Below, in pieces: positions 33,601-41,502 of a DNA stretch of 43,366 bases. The first letter of the stretch is position 1; each line of letters begins with the position of its first letter. The notes under the pieces were generated by a model. The model ran no database searches and was not told the origin of the DNA. It was given only the letters and a program-made list of their open reading frames with translations. This stretch comes from an archaeon. Lineage in GTDB: Archaea; Nanobdellota; Nanobdellia; Woesearchaeales; GW2011-AR15. A program made the translations under genes and the position numbers. The stretch spans positions 1 to 43,366 of the forward strand of contig JABHHN010000079.1 of NCBI GenBank assembly GCA_018671515.1. Reading direction: 5' to 3'.

Positions 33601-33610
33601 TTTTATAAAA
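33601..33610 (+). promoter_or_regulatory. TATA box for tRNA-Gly
   Basis: TTTTATAAAA lies about 30 nt before the tRNA 5' end. Confidence 0.5.
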
Positions 33611-33635
33611 GAAGAATTTTTTTAATCCTTAATAA

Positions 33636-33748
33636 GCGGCGATGATCTAGTGGCTATGATACTACCCTGCCATGTAAAGCAGAGTAGAAACATTTAATGT
33701 TTTCGCAGACCGGTGGAAGCCCGAGTTCGATTCTCGGTCGCCGCACCA
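33636..33748 (+). tRNA. tRNA-Gly (GCC) with canonical intron
   Basis: Acceptor stem GCGGCGA pairs with TCGCCGC; T-arm CCGAG/CTCGG surrounds TTCGATT; discriminator A33745 and an encoded CCA (33746-33748). The anticodon stem CTACC (33662-33666) pairs with GGTGG (33712-33716). Anticodon GCC is 33669-33671. A 38-nt intron (33673-33710) follows position 37. CTGC (33667-33670) pairs with GCAG (33705-33708), leaving 3-nt bulges CAT and ACC, which is the bulge-helix-bulge motif cut by the tRNA splicing endonuclease. Confidence 0.92.
33673..33710 (+). other. tRNA intron (bulge-helix-bulge)
   Basis: Removal of these 38 nt restores a normal 7-nt anticodon loop C-T-GCC-A-C. Both splice sites fall after the second base of 3-nt bulges that flank a 4-bp helix. 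The intron itself can fold a small AAACAT/ATGTTT hairpin. Confidence 0.88.
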
Positions 33749-33821
33749 TTCTTTTATATTTAATACTTAATTTTACTTTTAGAATTTTTCTTACTATATT
33801 TTTCCACATTAGAAAATCTTC

Positions 33822-33872
33822 GATTTCCTAAATTGAACAGGTGATTAAAACACGTGAATCTTGTAGGAAATC
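33822..33872. repeat. 9-bp inverted repeat downstream of tRNA-Gly
   Basis: GATTTCCTA (33822-33830) and TAGGAAATC (33864-33872) flank 33 nt that contain CACGTG. A shorter GAAAATC/GATTTC hairpin (33812-33827) competes with the left arm. No ORF or T-tract explains it; it could be a small RNA fold or a protein-binding site. Confidence 0.4.
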
Positions 33873-33956
33873 TTAGACTTACTGCTATATTAAAAAATAT
33901 AATCATAAATTGATAAATTACATTTTACCACTAATAAATAGTTAAATTAATTAAAT

Positions 33957-33966
33957 TTATAAATAA
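33957..33966 (+). promoter_or_regulatory. TATA box for the radical-SAM-like gene
   Basis: TTTATAAATA lies 22-31 nt before ATG 33988, implying a leaderless transcript. Confidence 0.5.
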
Positions 33967-33987
33967 TTTTATTATATTTTTTTAGAA

Positions 33988-35502
33988 ATGACAAATTTTA
34001 AATTATTAGACCCTTACACTAATGATGATTCTCTTGAAATTTTTGTAGAAAAAATAATAGAAGAAAAAAAGAAAAAAGCTGATCCAATTTCTACTTACCA
34101 TAAATATTACGTTATTTCTAGTATGAAAGAATTTGATGAAAAATTTTCTTCATTTCCTAATATTAATGAAATATATGAAAAAATTAAAATTGAAATTAAT
34201 CCATTTGATGAAACGGAAATTAGTAGTCATAAATGGTTTTCCAAATCAAAACGCCTTATTACAGTAATAAATAATGAATTTAATTTAATTAATAAATTTC
34301 CTCCTTCTACCGAATCATTACCTAAAATTATCCCAATAATTCCTCCTGAAATATTATTTAAATTAGAAAAATACGATATTTTAGAAAAAGATGTTAAATC
34401 ATGGATTTGGAGAACTATACCACAAATTAATCCATTAGAAAAAAGAATTTCAGAGGAAGAAATAGATAAAATTAATGCTTATAAATTATTAAAGCCTTTA
34501 CTTGGAAATCCTAATTTAGCAAATACTTTAAGAACAATGGATATTGCAAATGGATGTGGTGTTCAATGTGATACTTGTTTAGCTGATTCAAGTAATATTT
34601 CTTCTAAATTTACTTATGAATCTTTAGAAAAATTGTTCAAAGACAAATTATTTACAGGGGATTATGATTCAAGTGCTGATATCCTGAAAAATGGTATGTT
34701 GCAGAGTGATTCATTGAGGATCGGAAGCTCAGGAGATATATCCGATCATCCTGATGCAATAAAAATAGTTAATATGATTTTAGAAGAAACTAAAGGATTA
34801 GATGAATATAGACAAAAAAAAGAAAATAGACATAAAATAAGTGTATTTACTAATTATAGACCATCTAGAGAATCTACTCTTGATGCATTTATAGATTTAG
34901 CTACACAAAATCCAAGGTTGCATTTAACAATCTCACTTCCTTTAAATATAAATCCTCACGTAAATGAAGAATTCAAGAAATACTTAAAAAAAAGAGAAAA
35001 TTTATTTTATTTTTCTAAAGAAACACTAGAAAATTTTTCCAAGGACCCAAATCATAAAGGTGATCCACCAATTAGATATATTAAAAAACCAACTAATGTA
35101 TCTATAACAGATATAGGACCAGAAGGCAATAATAGTTCATTTAGTACCGGAAGAACAATAGATGAAACTATTCTTGAAGCAAGAAAAATTCCAACTATTG
35201 AAAAAAATAGAAGTATTGATCATTCACAAAGAGGATATGTAAAACCTTATTTAAATCCAGACTCCCTTTGGCTTATGACATATACTACAATATTTGAATC
35301 TCATACATTAAGAGCTTTTACTCCTATTACTAAAAAAAATATTAACCATATTTCAAATCTAACATATCACCCTGGATTTAAAGAACAACCTATTGCTTGG
35401 TCAAAAATTCCTACAACTAATTTAAAACCTTATAAAGATATTTTAAAATCCATTAGAATTGGTGCTGGATATCAAGAAAGACCTGTTACAATTGTTTCAT
35501 AA
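33988..35502 (+). CDS. Divergent radical-SAM-like protein
   Basis: A 504-residue soluble protein with a CX3CX2C motif CGVQCDTC (C190, C194, C197), the pattern that holds the [4Fe-4S] cluster in radical SAM enzymes. About 50 residues later, LRIGSSGDISDHPDAI has the spacing and character of the GGEP-like SAM-binding motif with its HPD, and ISVFTNYRPS and LHLTISLPLN look like later barrel strands. The first 185 residues have no recognised domain. The substrate is unknown, and the call is by motif only. It is single, just after tRNA-Gly. Confidence 0.7.
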   Translation: MTNFKLLDPYTNDDSLEIFVEKIIEEKKKKADPISTYHKYYVISSMKEFDEKFSSFPNINEIYEKIKIEINPFDETEISSHKWFSKSKRLITVINNEFNLINKFPPSTESLPKIIPIIPPEILFKLEKYDILEKDVKSWIWRTIPQINPLEKRISEEEIDKINAYKLLKPLLGNPNLANTLRTMDIANGCGVQCDTCLADSSNISSKFTYESLEKLFKDKLFTGDYDSSADILKNGMLQSDSLRIGSSGDISDHPDAIKIVNMILEETKGLDEYRQKKENRHKISVFTNYRPSRESTLDAFIDLATQNPRLHLTISLPLNINPHVNEEFKKYLKKRENLFYFSKETLENFSKDPNHKGDPPIRYIKKPTNVSITDIGPEGNNSSFSTGRTIDETILEARKIPTIEKNRSIDHSQRGYVKPYLNPDSLWLMTYTTIFESHTLRAFTPITKKNINHISNLTYHPGFKEQPIAWSKIPTTNLKPYKDILKSIRIGAGYQERPVTIVS

Positions 35503-35565
35503 TTTTTAATTTAAATAACAAACACTAAAAACAATAATTAAAAAAACTAAATAAAAAAAGAAAAA

Positions 35566-35847
35566 TTAACTTAAAACTTCCATTGAACCAAACTTTCCTG
35601 GTGAGAGTTGTAATGTTCCATTATACTCACTGCACCATCCATTTGAGATTTTAATACTGCTTCCTACTGATACTTTTCCAATATCATCATTCCATAAAGC
35701 AATAATAACTTTTCCTGTATCATCTTCACCAGTAAAATTACATACTTGAAGCTCTCCGCCTCTAACATCTCTTGGTTCTTCTTTGTCAACAATCTTTAAA
35801 GTAATGTCTGTTACTTTTGTCTTATCTCCTAATTCGTTTACTTTCAT
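35566..35847 (-). CDS. OB-fold single-stranded DNA-binding (RPA-like) protein
   Basis: A 93-residue single OB fold similar to the DNA-binding domain of archaeal SSB/RPA: MKVNELGDKTKVTDITLKI at the start, ALWNDDIGKVSVGSSIKISNGW in the middle, and a beta-strand end. The aromatic W in LWND and in NGW matches positions that stack on bases. It lacks the acidic C-terminal tail of crenarchaeal SSB. It could also bind RNA. Confidence 0.82.
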   Translation of the reverse strand: MKVNELGDKTKVTDITLKIVDKEEPRDVRGGELQVCNFTGEDDTGKVIIALWNDDIGKVSVGSSIKISNGWCSEYNGTLQLSPGKFGSMEVLS

Positions 35848-35926
35848 AATTTAATCACAAATTTTTGATTCTGGAATAGTTTAAAAAATTATCTAAAAAA
35901 TTAATTTGAAATTATATAAAAAGAAA

Positions 35927-36316
35927 TTACCTAGGTGGATTTCCAACAATTAATTCTAAATCAGAAAAGGCTTGTGACTTTTGCAAATGATCTTCACTAA
36001 TCCCTATTTTATAGTCAAAACTTTTATGATAAAAATATACTTTATCTTCAATTTTCTTACATGTTCCCATCCCTGCTACCCTATATGGATCAATATTTCC
36101 AATAATTGGAGGAAGCATTTTATCATTTATTTTCTCACGTGTATACTCAATTTTATAGGTATGAAGTAATGAATCTAAAATATACGCATGTGTTTTACGC
36201 ATATTTGTTGAAAATATCCTAATTACAGGTTTTTCTTCAACACCAACATATACTTGTACTACTTTGAAATCTTCATTATCTGCAAAAGGAACATGTATAT
36301 CTTCAATTTTTCCCAT
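35927..36316 (-). CDS. Small protein of unknown family, paralogue A
   Basis: A 129-residue soluble protein that I do not recognise. It is clearly paralogous to the protein at 37649-38041: both share VVQVYVGxEExPVxR, a central GMGxCKKIxxxVYFY, and the end LELIVGxPP. No catalytic motif is evident. It sits on one side of an MFS transporter and its paralogue on the other, all on the minus strand. Confidence 0.72.
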   Translation of the reverse strand: MGKIEDIHVPFADNEDFKVVQVYVGVEEKPVIRIFSTNMRKTHAYILDSLLHTYKIEYTREKINDKMLPPIIGNIDPYRVAGMGTCKKIEDKVYFYHKSFDYKIGISEDHLQKSQAFSDLELIVGNPPR

Positions 36317-36366
36317 AAAAAGAATAATTAAAATTTACCCTATAAAAGTTTCTTTCAAATTTTGCG

Positions 36367-37581
36367 TCAAAACTTAAATTTTTCCTTGATTCCTTTTTGA
36401 TATCTGATAAGAAGTAATATTATTCCAAAGAATAATCCTGTCAATGCCATTGTCATTATCAAGAACTGTAATGAAGTTTTATCAATAATTATTCCTGCAA
36501 TTGCAATTGCAATTATTCCAAATAATGACATTACCATGGAATAAATACTTATTACTGTAGCTCTGATCTTTTTTCTTAATTTATGTACAAGTGCATTATT
36601 GAGTATCAACATACTCATCATAATAAAACCACCTGCTAACCCTCTTGCAAGTATGAATGTATACTTATTTGAAAAATACATCAAAACGAAGAACAATATA
36701 CTTCCAAAAAATGAAATCATTATTGCTTTTTTCTCTTTGAACTTTTTTTCTATCGTATGACTCAAATTCATGGCAACAGTTTGAAGTATTATTGAAAAAA
36801 AAGCAACAATTCCAATCTGTTCAATAATAAATCCTTTTTCTAAAATATATGGACCACCAACTAATTGTTGATATATTTGATCAATACAATAACTTATTAC
36901 TGTAAAAATAATAATCCAGATAATTTTATTATGTTTTTTCACATAATTAATTCCCTCTTTCATCTGATCAATATGTTCAATTATTGCAAATTTCCTTTTT
37001 TTTGGTAATATTTCAAACAGAGTTAATGAATGAAGAAACAAGAAGACACCAAAAAATATGCTTACATAATATGGATATTTAATATTTTTAGTATAGAGAT
37101 ATGGCGCCAAAAAAGCTGAACCTACCAAGACTACTAAAAATAATGATTGTTGTCTGCTTGAAATTTTTAAGTATTCCTTTTCCCTTTTTATTGCCTTTAG
37201 ACTATCAAACATCAAAGCATCCCATGCACCTGATAGAAATGCCTGTCCAATACCAAATACAATAGATGAAATAATAAAATAGAAAAGCGTAGATGAAAAA
37301 GTTAATATTAATATACCCATCAAATATAGAAATAAACCCATTGAAACAGATTTTTTTCTTCCATACAAATCTGCAAATGCACCAGTAGGAATTTCACATA
37401 ATAAAGTGGCAAGCAATCCTATACCTGCTGTGAGACCTATATCAAAATATGATAGTCCATAATATTGATAATAAAATATAGCTATGGGTATAAAAAACAA
37501 AGTAAATCCCGCAATAACATAGAGAACATTTATTTTGAAGATATTTCCCTTATATTTTGATTTTGTATCCTCATTCATCAA
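36367..37581 (-). CDS. Major facilitator superfamily transporter
   Basis: A 404-residue protein with 12 predicted helices. The MFS loop-2/3 motif is present as GAFADLYGRKKSVSMG, and a central hydrophilic loop (about 195-215) separates the halves. Related drug-efflux-type MFS proteins export small molecules; substrate unknown. It is flanked by two paralogous small genes, which may indicate duplication around a transporter. Confidence 0.92.
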   Translation of the reverse strand: MMNEDTKSKYKGNIFKINVLYVIAGFTLFFIPIAIFYYQYYGLSYFDIGLTAGIGLLATLLCEIPTGAFADLYGRKKSVSMGLFLYLMGILILTFSSTLFYFIISSIVFGIGQAFLSGAWDALMFDSLKAIKREKEYLKISSRQQSLFLVVLVGSAFLAPYLYTKNIKYPYYVSIFFGVFLFLHSLTLFEILPKKRKFAIIEHIDQMKEGINYVKKHNKIIWIIIFTVISYCIDQIYQQLVGGPYILEKGFIIEQIGIVAFFSIILQTVAMNLSHTIEKKFKEKKAIMISFFGSILFFVLMYFSNKYTFILARGLAGGFIMMSMLILNNALVHKLRKKIRATVISIYSMVMSLFGIIAIAIAGIIIDKTSLQFLIMTMALTGLFFGIILLLIRYQKGIKEKFKF

Positions 37582-37648
37582 TGGTGTAAAGAATGGTTTA
37601 TTTAAAAAATTTTTTAAGTTTTAAAAAATAAATAATTTTAATTAAACT

Positions 37649-38041
37649 TTATTTTGGAGGCTCTCCAACAATTAATTCCAAAGGAGAATAAAGAGAAGGT
37701 TCAATTTTTTTCAAATGATCTCCATCTATCCTCATTTCATAATCAGTACTAAATCCATAGAAATAAACTCGATTATCAATTTTTTTACATTTCCCCATCC
37801 CTATTGCATTATATTCTTTACCCTGAACAAAACTTTGAACAGGAACCAAATATTGAGAACCTATTACTTCTGGAACTGCTTTAATAGAATAATCTTTAAG
37901 TAACTCTAATAATATTTTCATATGTGACTTTTCACTTAAAGGAGCTACTCTCATAACTGGAGTTTCTTCTTGTCCAACATACACTTGAACTACTTTGTAT
38001 TCTATGCCATCTTCATCAGGTAATTGAATCTCTTCTGTCAT
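37649..38041 (-). CDS. Small protein of unknown family, paralogue B
   Basis: This 130-residue protein is the partner of the one at 35927. It has VVQVYVGQEETPVMR, AIGMGKCKKIDNRVYFYG and LELIVGEPPK. Differences concentrate in the middle helix. No SD is seen on the minus strand; upstream is A/T-rich. It is separated by 67 nt from the MFS gene. Confidence 0.72.
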   Translation of the reverse strand: MTEEIQLPDEDGIEYKVVQVYVGQEETPVMRVAPLSEKSHMKILLELLKDYSIKAVPEVIGSQYLVPVQSFVQGKEYNAIGMGKCKKIDNRVYFYGFSTDYEMRIDGDHLKKIEPSLYSPLELIVGEPPK

Positions 38042-38091
38042 TTTATAAATGCGAATTATAAGTAATATAAAAAGAATTCTAAAATAATTTT

Positions 38092-38991
38092 CTAACTATT
38101 TCTTTTACTTAGATTCACAATAGAATATATCAACACCACACCAGCAAAATACTGACTTGGTGCTAAAACTACTTTATACAATACTGCATCAATTACAACT
38201 GCCAATAATGGAAATACTAATTCTAGAAGTGTAGATATCTTTGCCTGCGTTTTTTGCAGACCTTTATAATATAGCCACAATGCAACCATTCCTGTTGAGA
38301 GTGCAATGAATATGAATTGAGAAATCTGTGAAAGATTTACATCAAATAATAATGCCTGTTTTTTTAAAACAAAAACAGCCAATAGTGCAAAAACTGATGT
38401 AAATATGAATCTAAGTCCTGTTGCAATTGTATGTGTTGTTTCTCGTAAAAGCATCTTTGAAAATACTGTTGATGTCCCCCATGCAAATGCTGCACCTAGA
38501 GCAAGTAATGCTGCCATAATAGTTCCACTTCCTGTATTAATATTTACAACACCATTTGGAAAAGTAACAAAATATGCAGATACCAATGCTAAAGCAGCCC
38601 ATTTAAAATAATTTTTATTTAATTTCTCCTTTAAGAAAAAATGTGCTGCTGAAATTGCAAATATAGGTTGAAGTTTCTGCAATAAATAAACAACACTAAA
38701 TGGGATAAAATTCACCCTTGCAAGTGCAGATGTAAACCATAATGTTCCTAAAAGCCCACTTAGTATTCCAATTACTACTGAGAGAAGGACTATTTTCTTT
38801 GTAAAAATCTTTTTTTTAAATAAACTAGGAAGCACAAATGGACTTATTATAATAACACCAATTATATGTTCATAAAAAACAATTATTATTGCAGGAAGGA
38901 CGTATAAATTTCGTCTGATAATCCCATCAAGTGCCCATAATATTGCTGCAAGAACTATTAATATAGAACCATTATTAAGATGCTTTTTCAT
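38092..38991 (-). CDS. EamA/DMT-superfamily transporter
   Basis: A 299-residue protein with ten predicted helices as two EamA repeats: ILAAILWALDGIIRRNLY at the start and LALGAAFAWGTSTVFSKMLL beginning the second. The family exports amino acids, sugars or metabolites. Its start is divergent from the DUF11-like gene at 39298 and the intervening region includes an inverted copy of the two-hairpin element. Confidence 0.9.
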   Translation of the reverse strand: MKKHLNNGSILIVLAAILWALDGIIRRNLYVLPAIIIVFYEHIIGVIIISPFVLPSLFKKKIFTKKIVLLSVVIGILSGLLGTLWFTSALARVNFIPFSVVYLLQKLQPIFAISAAHFFLKEKLNKNYFKWAALALVSAYFVTFPNGVVNINTGSGTIMAALLALGAAFAWGTSTVFSKMLLRETTHTIATGLRFIFTSVFALLAVFVLKKQALLFDVNLSQISQFIFIALSTGMVALWLYYKGLQKTQAKISTLLELVFPLLAVVIDAVLYKVVLAPSQYFAGVVLIYSIVNLSKRNS

Positions 38992-39297
38992 TGAAAAATG
39001 AATTTGTTAGTTGATTAAAAAGTTTACGCAGGAGCAGTTTTGTTTATTATAATATTCATCTTAATATTTTTAATATGTTATTGAATAAGTACTTCAGAGC
39101 TACGCTCTTTATTGTAGCAAGCTCTATGAGCTTGCATATGGAAGAGAAAAAAGATGAAATCTTTTTTCCTTGTATTGATGAAAATAATTTAAAATAGAAC
39201 CCATTGCTTCAAAAATATTTCATTTCTTTATACTCTAACTTTTCAGTAAGCTTTAAATACAAGTATATAATAATACAGAGCATTGGGTGGAGGTTTT
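38992..39297. other. Intergenic region with hairpin element and promoters
   Basis: This gap between divergent genes holds the inverted two-hairpin element (39081-39137), and CTTTAAATAC (39251-39260), a plausible TATA box for the gene starting at 39298. No ORF of note was seen. Confidence 0.5.
39081..39137 (-). repeat. Two-hairpin intergenic element, copy 4 (inverted)
   Basis: Read on the minus strand: arms GCAAGCTC and GAGCTTGC (39128-39135 and 39117-39124) around a 3-nt loop, spacer TACAATAAA, then GAGC/GCTC with loop GTA (39097-39107), ending in ATTCAA (39086-39081). The order and ending match copies at 8941 and 23252. It lies between divergent genes. Confidence 0.6.
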
Positions 39298-40725
39298 ATG
39301 AAGACTAAACATATAATTATAGTAGCATTTACATTTTTAATACTTATTTCTAGTGCCTTTGCAATTGATTTTACAATAGAAATGACTTCTGTCCAGAATG
39401 ATATTTTCTTAGATGAAAGTGCAGAATTTAATTTGACAATAATTAATATCAAAGACGAAGCAGATGTTTATCAAGCATATACTACTGATATTGGATGGTA
39501 TATCAGTACTAGTGAACCTCTTGGACTTTTAGAACCCGGAGAGAAAAAAGAAATTACAGTAAAACTTACACCTAATGCATGGGCAACAATTGGACCTCAA
39601 AAAATAACATTTATTATAAAATCAAGAAATGGAGAAACCAAACAGCAAAGTGAAATTCCTATTTTTGTAAAACCATGGGACTATGTTGGACGAGAATACG
39701 TCCCTTCTTTCGAACTAAGATTAACAATACCTGAAATAATTGATCCTAGAGCACAAAGTGTCCCTGTTGAAATCAATATGAGAAATAGGAACAGACTTAA
39801 TGCAGAAGGCATGAAACTAATTATTAAAAGTTCATTTTTTAATAAAGAAAGAATAATAAATATTGCACCATTAGAAGAAAGATCTGAAGAATTCAGTTTC
39901 CCAATAGATAAACTTACTCAACCACAAGATATAGATGTAGAAGCAATATTATTTTTTAAAAATAATTCAATAAGCTCAAAAAGAAAAACTGTCAAAATAA
40001 CTGAATATAGTGATTTAATAAAAACAGAAGAAACAAACAAATACTTCTTTAAAGAAACCAAAGAAATCAAAATAGTAAATGATGGAAATGTTATGGCACA
40101 GGAAAAATATAAAGTCCCAATGACATTCTGGGAAGCAAAATTCAGCAAAGGTAATCCTGAACCTTCAGTTATAAAAGAAAATGGGAAAAAATATTTTATT
40201 TGGGATCTTAATCTTAATCCACAAGAAGAATACAAAATAAATCTTGATACAAATTATAGATTAGTACCTTATCTATTTTTTATAATAATAATATCATTTG
40301 CTCTATATTATATTAATAGGAGCCCAATTGTTTCAAAAAAAAATGCTTTAATTATAAATACACCTTCAGGTGGAATATCTGAATTAAAAATAGTTCTCCA
40401 TATAAAAAACAGAACACAAGAACTAATAAATAACATTCATATAACTGATAAGATTCCTAAATTAGCAGAACTTGTAAAAGAATCAAGTATCGGAACAATT
40501 GAACCTACAAAAATTCTAAAACATGATAGAAAAGGAACTTTGATTAAATGGGAAATTCCAAATCTTGAACCATATGAAGAAAGAGTCATAACTTACAGAA
40601 CACGTTCAAAACTAAACATAGTTGGTGGAATAGTTCTTCCAGCATACAAAGTTAAATTTGATACTAAAAATGGCAAAGAAAGAGTCATTTACTCAAATAA
40701 ATGCGATGTAAGAATTGAATATTAA
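39298..40725 (+). CDS. Membrane-anchored DUF11/CARDB-like surface protein
   Basis: A 475-residue protein with signal sequence MKTKHIIIVAFTFLILISSAFA, two or three extracellular beta-sandwich domains of CARDB type (LDESAEFNLTIINI and so on), then a transmembrane helix (LFFIIIISFALYYI, about residues 329-342) and, after it, another DUF11-like domain (ELKIVLHIKNRTQELINNIHITDKIPKL). If the signal is cleaved, that last domain would be cytoplasmic, which is unusual. GGTGGAGG (39287-39294) precedes ATG 39298. It resembles the 813-residue surface protein at 30160 in domain type. Confidence 0.82.
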   Translation: MKTKHIIIVAFTFLILISSAFAIDFTIEMTSVQNDIFLDESAEFNLTIINIKDEADVYQAYTTDIGWYISTSEPLGLLEPGEKKEITVKLTPNAWATIGPQKITFIIKSRNGETKQQSEIPIFVKPWDYVGREYVPSFELRLTIPEIIDPRAQSVPVEINMRNRNRLNAEGMKLIIKSSFFNKERIINIAPLEERSEEFSFPIDKLTQPQDIDVEAILFFKNNSISSKRKTVKITEYSDLIKTEETNKYFFKETKEIKIVNDGNVMAQEKYKVPMTFWEAKFSKGNPEPSVIKENGKKYFIWDLNLNPQEEYKINLDTNYRLVPYLFFIIIISFALYYINRSPIVSKKNALIINTPSGGISELKIVLHIKNRTQELINNIHITDKIPKLAELVKESSIGTIEPTKILKHDRKGTLIKWEIPNLEPYEERVITYRTRSKLNIVGGIVLPAYKVKFDTKNGKERVIYSNKCDVRIEY

Positions 40726-40787
40726 TTTTATTTTTATTATTTATTAGTAGTAATATTTAAATATAACTTCTGACAGTACTTTTAAAT

Positions 40788-41486
40788 ATGACTGATAAAC
40801 CTGAATCAAGACTTGAAAAATTCATAGCAGAAACACTTATTCCCAATCATCAAAATCTTGATGGTATTGATACTAATATATCAGATGTATTTAATAGAAT
40901 ATCTGATTTTTATGCCCTTTCATAAATTATAAAATCTCAAAATATTACTAACTCAAAAAGAATTGAAGAGTTAGAAAGAATTTCTAGTTTATTTGCTCAA
41001 TTATATACAGATCTTGCATACTTGTCACCCTTACCTGAAAAACATGATGTTGAGAAATCTAGATACTTTCAAGAAGAAGGAAAAGTTTTTGGAGGTAAAA
41101 GAAAATACTTTAATGAAAAAATAGATACAGATTCTACTTATGCTCATCTATTTCAATTATCAATTAAAATAAATGATTATGCTGAAACATATCATGATTC
41201 ATCTTTTGAAAACCCTAGTTTTTTAAGTATTCTAACAAAAAATACAACAAAAAAAAACCAATTAAAAATAAGACCTGCGTTATCAAAAGCACTACATAAT
41301 CTAGAAAGTACTTTTGTTAATTTATTATATGTAAATAATGAAGACGTAAATTACGAAGGTGAATTTTTTGATGAATTTGATGTGCATAAAACTGCTGCAA
41401 AAGATAATTTATATTTTAAACATTCTGATTTAAGACTATATAATAAACCAAATGTAGATTTACAAAAAAGTCCAGATTTAGAATAA
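40788..41486 (+). pseudogene. Gene interrupted by in-frame TAA (unknown function)
   Basis: A single frame runs from ATG 40788 to the stop at 41486 except for TAA at 40923-40925 (codon 46). Both sides look coding: the first 45 codons give MTDKPESRLEKFIAET and a helical region, and after the stop the helical pattern continues (KRIEELERISSLFAQLYTDL) into the 154-residue ORF from TTG 41022. A TATA-like TATTTAAATATA (40753-40764) is well placed for leaderless initiation at 40788. It is either a recent pseudogene, a sequencing error, or a rare readthrough. The full product would be about 232 residues, helical, with no recognised domain. Confidence 0.65.
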
Positions 41487-41502
41487 ATAAAGAATAATTT
41501 AG

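Noticed and set aside
33812-33872. C/D-box or H/ACA sRNA
   Set aside because: No RTGATGA/CTGA boxes and no ACA at the expected spacing were seen.
40923-40925. TAA as recoded pyrrolysine or selenocysteine
   Set aside because: Pyrrolysine uses UAG and selenocysteine UGA; no recoding is known for UAA in archaea, and no SECIS-like or PYLIS-like feature is visible.
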